DNA of 64,000 nucleotides from Mycobacterium kiyosense (GTDB taxonomy: Bacteria > Actinomycetota > Actinomycetes > Mycobacteriales > Mycobacteriaceae): the NCBI GenBank assembly GCA_021654635.1, contig AP025179.1, positions 6,138,001 through 6,202,000 on the forward strand, read 5' to 3'. The position numbers and the translations under genes were made by a program. Shown here in pieces: positions 44,277 to 53,069 of this stretch. Under the pieces are notes generated by a model, which saw only the letters and a program-made list of their open reading frames with translations, was not told the origin of the DNA and did not search any database. Every line of letters begins with the position of its first letter. The first letter of the stretch is position 1.

Positions 44277-45422
44277 ATGAGGGACGTCTACATCACGGCG
44301 TGCGGCGCGGCTCTTCCCAACAGCCCAGTGGACAACGAATCCATGGAACGGATCATCGGATACGTCGGAGGTCGACCGTCTCCGCTGCGCACCAGGATTC
44401 TGAACAGCAACGGAATCACCTCCCGGCACTACGCCATCGACCCCGTCACAAGGGAATTCACCCATTCGAACGCCGAGCTGACCGCCGAGGCGATCCGCAA
44501 CCTCGAGCAAGACGGGGTGGATATCGACACCATGCAGGCGCTGGCATGCGGCACGTCGACGCCTGATCAGCTGATGCCCGGCCACGCGTTGATGACGCAG
44601 GGTCTGCTTGGCGTCTCCGACATTCCGGCGGTGACCACCACCGGGCTCTGCCTCGCCGGACTCACCGCCTGGGAATTCGCCTGGCTCAGTGTGGCCAGCG
44701 GCCGCTACGACAACGCGGTGGCCAGCGCATCGGAGATCTACTCGGCAGTGATGGCCGCAGAAACATTCTCCCGGGAAGCCGAACACACCACCATCGATCC
44801 AGAGATCGGGTTGGCCATCGCTTTCGAACGCGACTTCCTGCGGTGGATGTTGTCAGACGGCGCCGGGGCGATATGGCTGTCCGCCGAGCCACGAACTGAC
44901 GAGCTCAGTCTGCGCATCGACTGGCTGGAGACCATCTCCTATGCGGGCGAGATGCCCTTGTGCATGCACCGCGGATTGAAGGTCAACGAAGACGGCAGCA
45001 CGACGGGCTGGCCGCAACTGCCGTTCGATACCGCGCTTAACGACGGGGTGTTCTCGCTGCAGCAGAACGTGCGCCTGCTCAACAAGAACATCGTCTACTA
45101 CACGCTGGAAAAGCCGCTGGCGAAGTTGATGGTCAAGCACGGACTCAGTGCGGACAAGATCGATTACGTCCTGCCGCACTACTCCTCGATGTACTTCCAC
45201 GAGCGATCGGTAGCCGGTCTGAAGCGAATCGGCCTGGACGTCGACGAGCGCAAGTGGTTCACCAATCTGACCTACAAGGGCAACACCGGCTCGGCCTCGA
45301 TCCTGTTGATGCTCGAGGAGCTGTACCACTCGGGACGTTTGAAGGAAGGCGACCGGATAGTCTGCGCCGTCCCGGAAAGCGGTCGATTCTCAACGGGTTT
45401 CGCTCACCTCACGGTGGTCTAG
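44277..45422 (+). CDS. KAS III-like ketosynthase/acyltransferase
   Basis: 381-residue thiolase-fold enzyme heading the accessory lipid cluster. The triad is intact: Cys125 in TTTGLCLAGLTAW, His301 in VLPHYSS, Asn336 in YKGNTGSAS. The nucleophile region departs from the usual A-C-S-G of FabH, suggesting a non-primary-metabolism role such as joining two acyl chains or esterifying, as in DarB- or CerJ-type enzymes. ATG 44277 has GAAAGGACA upstream; an ATG 33 bases earlier is less likely. The preceding 237 bases hold no gene and presumably the cluster promoter. Confidence 0.85.
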   Translation: MRDVYITACGAALPNSPVDNESMERIIGYVGGRPSPLRTRILNSNGITSRHYAIDPVTREFTHSNAELTAEAIRNLEQDGVDIDTMQALACGTSTPDQLMPGHALMTQGLLGVSDIPAVTTTGLCLAGLTAWEFAWLSVASGRYDNAVASASEIYSAVMAAETFSREAEHTTIDPEIGLAIAFERDFLRWMLSDGAGAIWLSAEPRTDELSLRIDWLETISYAGEMPLCMHRGLKVNEDGSTTGWPQLPFDTALNDGVFSLQQNVRLLNKNIVYYTLEKPLAKLMVKHGLSADKIDYVLPHYSSMYFHERSVAGLKRIGLDVDERKWFTNLTYKGNTGSASILLMLEELYHSGRLKEGDRIVCAVPESGRFSTGFAHLTVV

Positions 45423-45425
45423 CCC

Positions 45426-45677
45426 ATGAATCCGGATCAGACTCAGGAGCTGGCCGACTGGCTGTTGAGTAAGGTCAGCCGATACCTCAACGTGGCTCCG
45501 GACACCATCGATTTCGACGTACCGCTGGCAGACTTCGGCATCGACTCGGCGATGAGTTTGTCGCTCTGTGCCGACCTGCAGCGCGAGCGCGGGGTACAGG
45601 TCGACACCACCATCGTCTACGACTACCCGACGATCAACGCGATGGCGGAATACCTGTCCGGCCAGGGTGAACCGTGA
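45426..45677 (+). CDS. Free-standing acyl carrier protein
   Basis: 83-residue ACP/PCP-type carrier. Phosphopantetheine attachment Ser41 in DFGIDSAMSLSL, then the helix III region IVYDYPTINAMAEYL as in polyketide ACPs. ATG 45426 is 3 bases after the KAS III-like stop, and its end overlaps the PKS start. Presumed acceptor of the acyl group from the fatty-acyl-AMP ligase five genes on, and donor to the KS or the KAS III-like enzyme. Confidence 0.9.
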   Translation: MNPDQTQELADWLLSKVSRYLNVAPDTIDFDVPLADFGIDSAMSLSLCADLQRERGVQVDTTIVYDYPTINAMAEYLSGQGEP

Positions 45678-48580
45678 CCGCGATCGCCGTCGTCGGCATC
45701 GACTGCCGCTTCCCGGGGGCACCGGACAAGGACGCCTACTGGCGGTTGCTGACCGAGGCCACGGTCACCGACACCGATGTCCCCGCGCAGCGGTGGGACG
45801 TCGAAACCTACTACCACCCACGCGGAGTCGCGGGCTCGATGAATACCCGGCGCGGCCACTTCCTGGACGACGTCGACGCCTTCGATCACGAGTTCTTCGG
45901 CATCACTCCGGTCGAGGCGGCCGTCCTCGATCCACAACAACGGCTGCTGCTGCAGACGTCGTACCGCGCCCTCGAAGACGCCGGGATCGACCCCAAGTTG
46001 TTGTCGGGGACAGCGACCGGAGTCTTCGTCGGCGTCATGTCCAGTGAGTGGAGCAGCTGCCAGATGCTCGATCTCGAGCGGATATCGGCGTTTCACGGCT
46101 CCGGCAGCGGCTATTTCATGCTGGCCAACCGAATCTCCTACCACTTGAACCTGGCCGGGCCGAGCATGGCGATCGACACCGCGTGCTCGTCGTCGTTGGT
46201 AGCGGTGCACCAGGGATGCGCGGCGCTGCGCGCAGCAGAAGTCGACACTGCGATTGTTGCCGGCACGAATCTGCTTCTCACACCCGCGCTTTCGGTGTTC
46301 TACACGCAGGCCGGACTCTCGGCTTCCGATGGGCGGTGCAAACCGTTCTGCCAGGGCGCCGACGGTATCGGGCGCGGTGAGGGTGTCGGCGCGGTGGTGC
46401 TGCGCCGATTGGACGACGCGATCGCGGCGGGCCAGCAGATCTATGCGGTGATACGCGGTTCGGCGGTCAACCACGACGGTCGCAGCAACGGCATCACCGC
46501 TCCCAACCGGTCGGCCCAAGTCGCGCTGATGCGTCAAGCACTGGCCCGTGCCGGGGTACAAGCCCATCATCTCGCCTTCGTCGAAGCCCACGGCACCGGA
46601 ACGGTGTTGGGTGACATGATCGAAGCCAACGCGCTCGGTGACCTGCACCGGTCGCGGGTCGACGGGCCCTGCCTGCTGGGGTCGGTCAAGGGAAACATCG
46701 GGCACACCGAGGGCGCCGCCGGTATCGCCTCGTTCATCAAAGCCTGCCTGGCGCTGCATTTCCGGGTGCTGCCGCCGACCGTGATTGCCGGACAAGCCAA
46801 TCCAGGACTGCGGCTCGAGTCACAGGGCCTGACCCTGGCCGCCACGGCATCCGACCTGCCCGCCCAGGGGGCACTGGGCGGGGTCAGTTCCTTCGGTCTT
46901 GGCGGCAGCAACGCCCACGTGGTGCTGGAATCCGCGTCTGCGACCACTGCGACCGCCGGTGCCCCGACGGGTGTGTTGACACTGTCGGCACCGAACGAAC
47001 GGGGATTGCGGCGCAACGCAGCCGTCTTCGCCGACGCCATGGCCGGCGTGGATTCGCAGCACATTGCCGCGTGGTGTCGTGCCAGCAACATTGTGAAACG
47101 GTCGCACCGACATCGGCTGGCCCTGGCCGGCGACCGGGACGCCCTGTTGGCGGGGCTGGCCGGCTATCTCGCCGGAGATCGCGATGAACTCGGCTCGGCG
47201 GCGCCGGTCCGCAAAGGCCCCGCCGAAATTGGATTGTTGTGCTCCGGGCAAGGTGCGCAGTTCCCAGGGATGACGCTGCCGCTCTACCGCTCCCATGCCG
47301 GCTACCGGAATCAGCTCGACGCCGTGTGCGCGGTGCTCGATCACCACCTGTGTGCGCCGCTGCTGCCCGCCATCTTCGGCGAACACGGCAACCTCGACGA
47401 CACCGGCACAGCACAGCCGGCCTTGTTCGCGGTCTCCTACGCATTGGGAAAGTCTCTGCTGCTCAGCGGAATCAGCCCGGTGTTCGGGATCGGGCACAGC
47501 GTTGGCGAGATCGCACTTGCGTGTCTTGCCGGGGTGTTCTCCGTCGCCGACGCGGCCAGGATGGTGGTGACCCGCGGCGCACTGATGGGTTCGCTGCCAC
47601 CGGGTGGGGCCATGATCGCAGTGGATCTGCCGGCAGCCCAGGCACAGGCGTTGGCCGACGCCGAGCCGGACTGTGCGGTTGCCGCGGTGAACGGTCCGCG
47701 TTCGGTGGTGATCTCCGGTCCGGCGCAGTCCCTGGACACCATCGCCGCAGCGGTCCGCCGCCAGGGCGGGCGAGCACGGAAGCTGGTGGTATCGCATGCT
47801 TTTCACTCTCCGCTGATGCGACCCATGGTCGCGGAGTTCCGTCGGGAGATCGCCGGCATTCGTCTGAGCCCGGCAGAATTTCCGATCGTGTCCACCGTTA
47901 CCGGAGCATTGGTGGAGGGCCAGGAAATGGATGCCGACTACTGGGCTCGACAGATCTGCGACCCGGTCCGGTTCGCCGACGCGTGCGAGATTGCCACCCG
48001 CAGCTTCCGGGCTCGCTACATCGCCGAGGCCGGGCCGCGGGCCACGCTACTCACGCTGGCCCGTCAGTCCGGCGTGACCGCTGGTTCTTTGACGCCGTGC
48101 AACGGACCGGATTCGCGCGGCCACGAGTTGGTGGAAGTGGCGGCGACTCTGCTGCGCGACGGGTATCCCGTTGAGCTGTCGCATATCTACGGCCATTCCG
48201 CCGAGCCGCCCGGGCGAATCCCGCCCTACGAGTTCGACGATGGCCCTCGATTTTGGTCTGACGGCCAGACCACACTCGTACCGGAGCGACGCGCAACCGA
48301 AACCCCGCCGCCGGACTCAGCGGATGTGGCGACCGACATCCTCTCCCTGATCGCGGCGATCGGTGGCCTTCCGCTGAGCACTGTCACTCGGTCGAGCCGC
48401 CTCGGTGAAGACCTCGGCTACGACTCGCTGCTGCAACTGCGGTTGTTCGAGCAGATGCGCCGAAATTACCCGCAGTTGGCGCTGCAGGACAGCGCCGATC
48501 TGCCGGCCGACATCGCTACCGTCGGTGATTTGGTCGACTTGGTGGCCAGGCGCCTCGAGTTGGCGAGTACCAACCCATGA
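45674..48580 (+). CDS. Non-reducing type I polyketide synthase, KS-AT-ACP
   Basis: 968-residue mini-PKS. KS residues 1-425: Cys171 in DTACSSS, His306 in EAHGTGT, His344 in GNIGHTEG. AT ~515-815: Ser609 in GHSVGE and HAFH at 708-711, which predicts malonyl-CoA. ACP ~885-960: Ser918 in LGYDSLLQL. There is no ketoreductase, dehydratase, enoylreductase or terminal thioesterase, so chain extension would leave beta-keto groups. It is shorter than the mycobacterial Pks5/Pks13-type enzymes. GTG 45674 overlaps the ACP gene, and the thioesterase start overlaps its stop. Confidence 0.93.
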   Translation: MTAIAVVGIDCRFPGAPDKDAYWRLLTEATVTDTDVPAQRWDVETYYHPRGVAGSMNTRRGHFLDDVDAFDHEFFGITPVEAAVLDPQQRLLLQTSYRALEDAGIDPKLLSGTATGVFVGVMSSEWSSCQMLDLERISAFHGSGSGYFMLANRISYHLNLAGPSMAIDTACSSSLVAVHQGCAALRAAEVDTAIVAGTNLLLTPALSVFYTQAGLSASDGRCKPFCQGADGIGRGEGVGAVVLRRLDDAIAAGQQIYAVIRGSAVNHDGRSNGITAPNRSAQVALMRQALARAGVQAHHLAFVEAHGTGTVLGDMIEANALGDLHRSRVDGPCLLGSVKGNIGHTEGAAGIASFIKACLALHFRVLPPTVIAGQANPGLRLESQGLTLAATASDLPAQGALGGVSSFGLGGSNAHVVLESASATTATAGAPTGVLTLSAPNERGLRRNAAVFADAMAGVDSQHIAAWCRASNIVKRSHRHRLALAGDRDALLAGLAGYLAGDRDELGSAAPVRKGPAEIGLLCSGQGAQFPGMTLPLYRSHAGYRNQLDAVCAVLDHHLCAPLLPAIFGEHGNLDDTGTAQPALFAVSYALGKSLLLSGISPVFGIGHSVGEIALACLAGVFSVADAARMVVTRGALMGSLPPGGAMIAVDLPAAQAQALADAEPDCAVAAVNGPRSVVISGPAQSLDTIAAAVRRQGGRARKLVVSHAFHSPLMRPMVAEFRREIAGIRLSPAEFPIVSTVTGALVEGQEMDADYWARQICDPVRFADACEIATRSFRARYIAEAGPRATLLTLARQSGVTAGSLTPCNGPDSRGHELVEVAATLLRDGYPVELSHIYGHSAEPPGRIPPYEFDDGPRFWSDGQTTLVPERRATETPPPDSADVATDILSLIAAIGGLPLSTVTRSSRLGEDLGYDSLLQLRLFEQMRRNYPQLALQDSADLPADIATVGDLVDLVARRLELASTNP

Positions 48581-49311
48581 CCGCCCTCGAACTCGTGTGT
48601 TTCCCGCACGCCGGCGGTGGCGCCGCGTCATTCAACTCGCTGCGCCGCGACCTCTCGTCGGTCGGCGCGAATGTCAACGTCACCACCGTAGAGCTTCCCG
48701 GACGTGGCGAGCGTTCTCACCAACAGAGGTTCGTCGACGTCCGCGCTTGCGCACGGTCGCTGGCCGAACAACTCGCCGACAAGCTGTGCGGTCCGCATGT
48801 GCTGCTCGGCCACAGTATGGGTGGCTTGCTCGCTTATCTGGTTGCACGGCAACGTATCGCCGAGGACTTGCGGCCCCCTGAGGCGGTAATCGTGGTGGCG
48901 GCAGCCGCGCCGCACTGCAACAGTCACCTGCGCGACGTCGATGCCATGCATGACCAAGATCTGGCGACCGAGTTGGTCAGCTGTGGCGGGCTGCCTGCCG
49001 AGGTGCTGACGCGACCGGAATGGCTGGACATTTTGATACCCGTCATCCGCGACGATCTTGCGCTGTGCCGGTCCTATCGCCCCGCCGCCGAAGCACCGCT
49101 GCCCTGTGCTCTGCACATCTTCGGCGCCCATTACGACCCGCTGGTGCCGATCGAGGCGCTGGAGGCCTGGTCGGATTATTCGCTACGGCCGCAGCCGGTC
49201 CGGTTGTTCGCCGGCAGTCACTTCCTCTTCCGGCCGGCCAATCCCGAACGGGTGTCCGCCGTTCGGGACATCACCGAGAACGCCTTGGGTGGAAGGGAAT
49301 TGGTGTCATGA
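48577..49311 (+). CDS. Type II thioesterase
   Basis: 244-residue alpha/beta hydrolase of the TEII/TesA group. FPHAGGGAASFN near the start, nucleophile Ser80 in LLGHSMGGLLAYL, Asp in FGAHYDPLVP (~190), His in FAGSHFLF (~215). It proofreads or releases chains from carrier proteins. As the PKS has no TE domain, this enzyme may do the off-loading. ATG 48577 overlaps the PKS stop and the ligase start overlaps its own stop. Confidence 0.9.
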   Translation: MTALELVCFPHAGGGAASFNSLRRDLSSVGANVNVTTVELPGRGERSHQQRFVDVRACARSLAEQLADKLCGPHVLLGHSMGGLLAYLVARQRIAEDLRPPEAVIVVAAAAPHCNSHLRDVDAMHDQDLATELVSCGGLPAEVLTRPEWLDILIPVIRDDLALCRSYRPAAEAPLPCALHIFGAHYDPLVPIEALEAWSDYSLRPQPVRLFAGSHFLFRPANPERVSAVRDITENALGGRELVS

Positions 49312-50933
49312 GTGTGCTGGTCGACAGCATTCTCGCCGCTGCCCGCGGCACCCGGTGGGCGCTGACCGTCGGTACCGTTGCCGAGCCGCACCACATCCCA
49401 TGGAGCGAGGTGCACCGGGCAGCGGCCGGCATGTCGACCGCGCTGGCCGACAAGGGAATCGGGCACGGCGATACCGTCGCGGTATTGGCCGGCGACGCCG
49501 CTGACGTAGCACCGCTGGCGCAGGCGCTCTGGATCCGCGGCGCAGCGCTGACCATGCTGCAACAACCCACCCCGCGGATGGACCTTGGCGTCTGGCTCGC
49601 AGACACCCTGCGGGCGCTCGAGATGCTCCGGGTCGCCGGCGTGGTCGTGGGTGTGCCGTTCGAGATGGCCGCGCCGCCACTGGCCGAGCAGGGGTTGCCG
49701 GTGTGGAGCGTCGATTCCCTTCGCGAAGCAGGCCCGATCGCCCTGGTGCAAGCCGACGAAGCCGATATAGCGTTGCGGCAGTTGACATCCGGTTCCACCG
49801 GAATCCCGAAGGCCGTCGAGATCAGTCACGGCAACCTGGCCGCCAACATCGATTCGACCGGCCGGGCGACCGGCGCCACCAGCGACAGCATTGCCGTCAG
49901 TTGGCTGCCGCTCTGCCACGACATGGGGATGATCGGATTCATCTGCATGCCAATGGTATACGGCGCCCAGGCGGTAGTATTGCGCACCGAGGAGTTCCTG
50001 CGCCGGCCGATCGTGTGGGCCGAGATGATCACCAGGTTCGGGGCGACGATCACCGCGGGCCCCAATTTCGCCTACTCGGTGCTGGCCCGGATGTTGGAGC
50101 GCTGCGAACCACCAACCATCGACCTGTCGTCGCTGCGTGTCGCGATCAACGGGGCCGAACCCATCGATCACCGCGACCTGGAGCACTTTCAATCGGTTGG
50201 CGCCCGGTTCGGCCTGGGCCCCGGGGTGCTCACCCCGTTCTACGGGCTGGCCGAAGCGACCGTGACGGTGTCCGCGGGAGTGTTCGGTGTGCCGCCCGTG
50301 GTGGACCACGTGTCGCGCGCACGCATGGCGGCGGCCGACGTCGCCGAACCTGTGGCACCCGATTCGCCCGACGGCCAACCGGTGGTCTGTGTGGGACGGC
50401 CCGTGCACGACATGCGGGTGCGCGTCACCAAAGACGGAAACATCTTGGGCAGCAGGGAGATTGGTGCGATCGAAGTTGCCGGCCCGTCGGTCGCCCGCAG
50501 CTATCTGACCACCGACGGCACCGTGATGCTGGCGGACGAAGACGGGTGGGTCGACACCGGCGATCTCGGTTACCTGGACGAGCAGGACCGCCTCTATATC
50601 TGCGGCCGCAGCAAGGACCTGATCGTGCTGGCAGGGCGCAACCTCTACCCACACGACATCGAACGTGCCGCCGCGGGCGTCGAAGGCGTGCGCAAGGGGT
50701 GCGTGGTGGCCTTGCGCATCGACACCGACCGTGAGGGTTTCGCGGTACTGGCCGAGGTATACGACCGCTACGGCGAGCAGGACCGGATGCGGCTGCGCCG
50801 TGAGATCGCAGCCCGGGTCAGCAGCCACGTCGGCCACGTGCCACGTGAGGTGAAGCTGCTCACGCCGGGGAGTCTGCCCAAGACAACGTCGGGAAAGCTG
50901 CGGCGCAGCCATGCGCGCGCGCTACTGGGGTGA
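49308..50933 (+). CDS. Fatty-acyl-AMP ligase (FadD/FAAL type)
   Basis: 541-residue adenylate-forming enzyme. P-loop LTSGSTGIPKAVEISHGNL (~150), the FAAL-type motif SWLPLCHDMGMIGF (~190), AINGAEPIDHRDL, GLAEATVTVS, adenylation hinge VDTGDLGYLDEQDRLYICGR and the C-terminal catalytic Lys in KTTSGKLRRS. It would activate a fatty acid as acyl-AMP and pass it to a carrier protein rather than to CoA, as mycobacterial FAALs do for partner PKSs. ATG 49308 overlaps the thioesterase stop. Last gene of the cluster. Confidence 0.9.
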   Translation: MSVLVDSILAAARGTRWALTVGTVAEPHHIPWSEVHRAAAGMSTALADKGIGHGDTVAVLAGDAADVAPLAQALWIRGAALTMLQQPTPRMDLGVWLADTLRALEMLRVAGVVVGVPFEMAAPPLAEQGLPVWSVDSLREAGPIALVQADEADIALRQLTSGSTGIPKAVEISHGNLAANIDSTGRATGATSDSIAVSWLPLCHDMGMIGFICMPMVYGAQAVVLRTEEFLRRPIVWAEMITRFGATITAGPNFAYSVLARMLERCEPPTIDLSSLRVAINGAEPIDHRDLEHFQSVGARFGLGPGVLTPFYGLAEATVTVSAGVFGVPPVVDHVSRARMAAADVAEPVAPDSPDGQPVVCVGRPVHDMRVRVTKDGNILGSREIGAIEVAGPSVARSYLTTDGTVMLADEDGWVDTGDLGYLDEQDRLYICGRSKDLIVLAGRNLYPHDIERAAAGVEGVRKGCVVALRIDTDREGFAVLAEVYDRYGEQDRMRLRREIAARVSSHVGHVPREVKLLTPGSLPKTTSGKLRRSHARALLG

Positions 50934-51111
50934 CGTTGCCCCGCAACGGGATTCGCGGCCGGCTACCACCCGGCCGTCCAGGCTGTCGCAGCGGATATCC
51001 CAAAAGGCCCACCGATATCCACTTCACGACAACGCGAACATGGCTGTACCCGAACCGGTTACGATCCGCCCCGTTGTTGCGGGTCGGCAAACAGCTCGAT
51101 AGGAGATCCCC

Positions 51112-52908
51112 GTGTCCTACTTAAGCACTGTTCCGGAAGCGTTGACTTGCGCCGTCTCCGAATTGGCCGGCATCGGTTCGGCAATTCAGACTGCCAATGC
51201 AGCCGCCGCCGGCCCCACCACCCGCGTGCTGACCGCGACCGCCGACGAAGTGTCCGAAGCGGTCGCGGCGCTGTTCGGCGCACACGCTCAGAGCTATCAA
51301 TCACTGAGCCTGCAGGCCACGGCGTTTCACGAGCAGTTCGTGCGGGCGCTCAACGCGGCCGGCAACTCCTACGCACAGGCCGAAGCGGCCAACGCCGCGC
51401 CGCTGCAACTGGCCCTGGACGTGATCAACGCACCCACCCAGGCGCTCCTCGGCCGGCCCTTGATCGGTAATGGCGCCGCCGGCACAACGGTCAACGGCGT
51501 CGGTCAAGCCGGCGGTGCCGGCGGAATCTTGTGGGGCAACGGCGGAGCGGGCGGGGTTAGTACGGCCGCAGGCGCAGCCGGCGGATCCGGCGGTAGTGCC
51601 GGCCTGTTCGGCAACGGCGGGGTCGGCGGTCAGGGCGGCGCGGTGCAGCGGGCGGGTCCGGCGGGACCGGCGGACTGCTCTACGGGGATGGCGGCACTGG
51701 GGTACCGGCGGCGCCGCCCTGGCCGGATTCAACGGCGGTCAGGCGGGGAGCGGCGGTACCGGCGGCAACGCCATCGTGTTCGGCAACGGCGGGTACGGCG
51801 GTCAGGGAGGCGTCGGGCTCAACGGAACCAACGGGGTGAACCCCACTCCCACCGGGGCGGCGGCAGCGACCGGAACGTTCGGCTCGAACAATTCCGGAAC
51901 CGGGTCGGAGCTGGTCGCCGGTGGGGGTACCGGCGGCGTGGGCGCGACCGGTGGTCCCGGCGTCGCGGGCGGCACCGGCGGGATGGGCGGCCAGGGCGTC
52001 GCCACCGGCACCGCGGCCGGTGGGGACGTCCTGTTCGCTGCGGGCGGCGCAGGCGGCAATGGGGGTATTGCCGGCGCCGGCGCCGCCGGAGGCACCGGCG
52101 GCGAGGGCGGCCTCGGCTACACCATCGACCCGAGCGGCACCGGCTCCTTCACCGGGGCAGCCGGCGGTCAAGGCGGACTCGGCGCCCCGGGCGGACAGTA
52201 CGGCGGCAGAGGCGGTGACGGTGGCGCCGGTGGCAACGCGACGGCGCAAGCGAACTTCGCCACCTACACATACGGTGGTCCCGGCGGCGACGCCGGCTTC
52301 GGGGGCACCGGGATGGCGGGCAGTGCCGGTGGCATCGGAGGCACCGGCGGCAACGGCGGCCACGCCGGCCTGCTGATCGGCAACGGTGGCGGCGGCGGTG
52401 CAGGCGGCTTCGGTGGCGCCGGCGGATCGGGCGACTTCGGCGGCGACGGCGGCAATGGTGGCCACGGAGGTGCCGCCAGCGTCGGGGTCACCGGAAGCAC
52501 CGCCACGGCCGGCGATGGCGGCGACGGCGGTGACGGCGGCGCCGGTGGTGCCGGCGGAGCAGGGGGCGCCGGGGGCGCTGGGGTCAGGGCGGCGGCGCTG
52601 GACTGCTCGCCGGCAACGGCGGTGCCGGCGGACCCGGAGGCGCCGGAGGGACCGGAGGCGGCGGCGGACTCGGTGGTGACGGCGGCAACGGCGGCGCCGT
52701 CGGCAGTAGCGGCACCGGCCAAATCGGCGGCGCTGGCGGATCCTCCGGCGCCGGCGGAGTCGGCGGCGAGGCAGGCGCCGCGGGAAGCGGGGGCAGTGGC
52801 GGCGCCGGTGGCGCGCTGATTGGCAGCACCGGCGTGAGCGGTCACCTCGGCGCGACAGGTCAGATCGGCGCCGACGGCCTAGCTGGATCACCGGGCCGCC
52901 AAGGCTAA
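51112..52908 (+). pseudogene. PE_PGRS family protein, three single-base losses
   Basis: Intact PE domain (~95 residues; [19 protein letters not shown], then SQ-rich helices and [10 protein letters not shown]) followed by a Gly-Ala/Gly-Asn PGRS region of ~500 residues. GTG 51112 has GGAG upstream. The frame changes at ~51640, ~51700 (four G where five are expected) and ~52577 (again four G). Each is a one-base loss and together they restore frame to the stop at 52906-52908. PE domains direct secretion via type VII systems. Sequencing error in GC repeats is the likely cause. Confidence 0.85.
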
Positions 52909-53069
52909 GCCCAGCCCCGCTCGCCGATGGTCCGGGCGGTTTATTCCGGTAGCCGGAAAATGCCGAAGAATATCCGCTTTCCGAATACCCCGAACATGTT
53001 GTCGCCGTGGCGATTACGCTGCGGCCACGTGTTGCACGGTGGGCAATACGAGTCGGATGGGAGCTGCAG

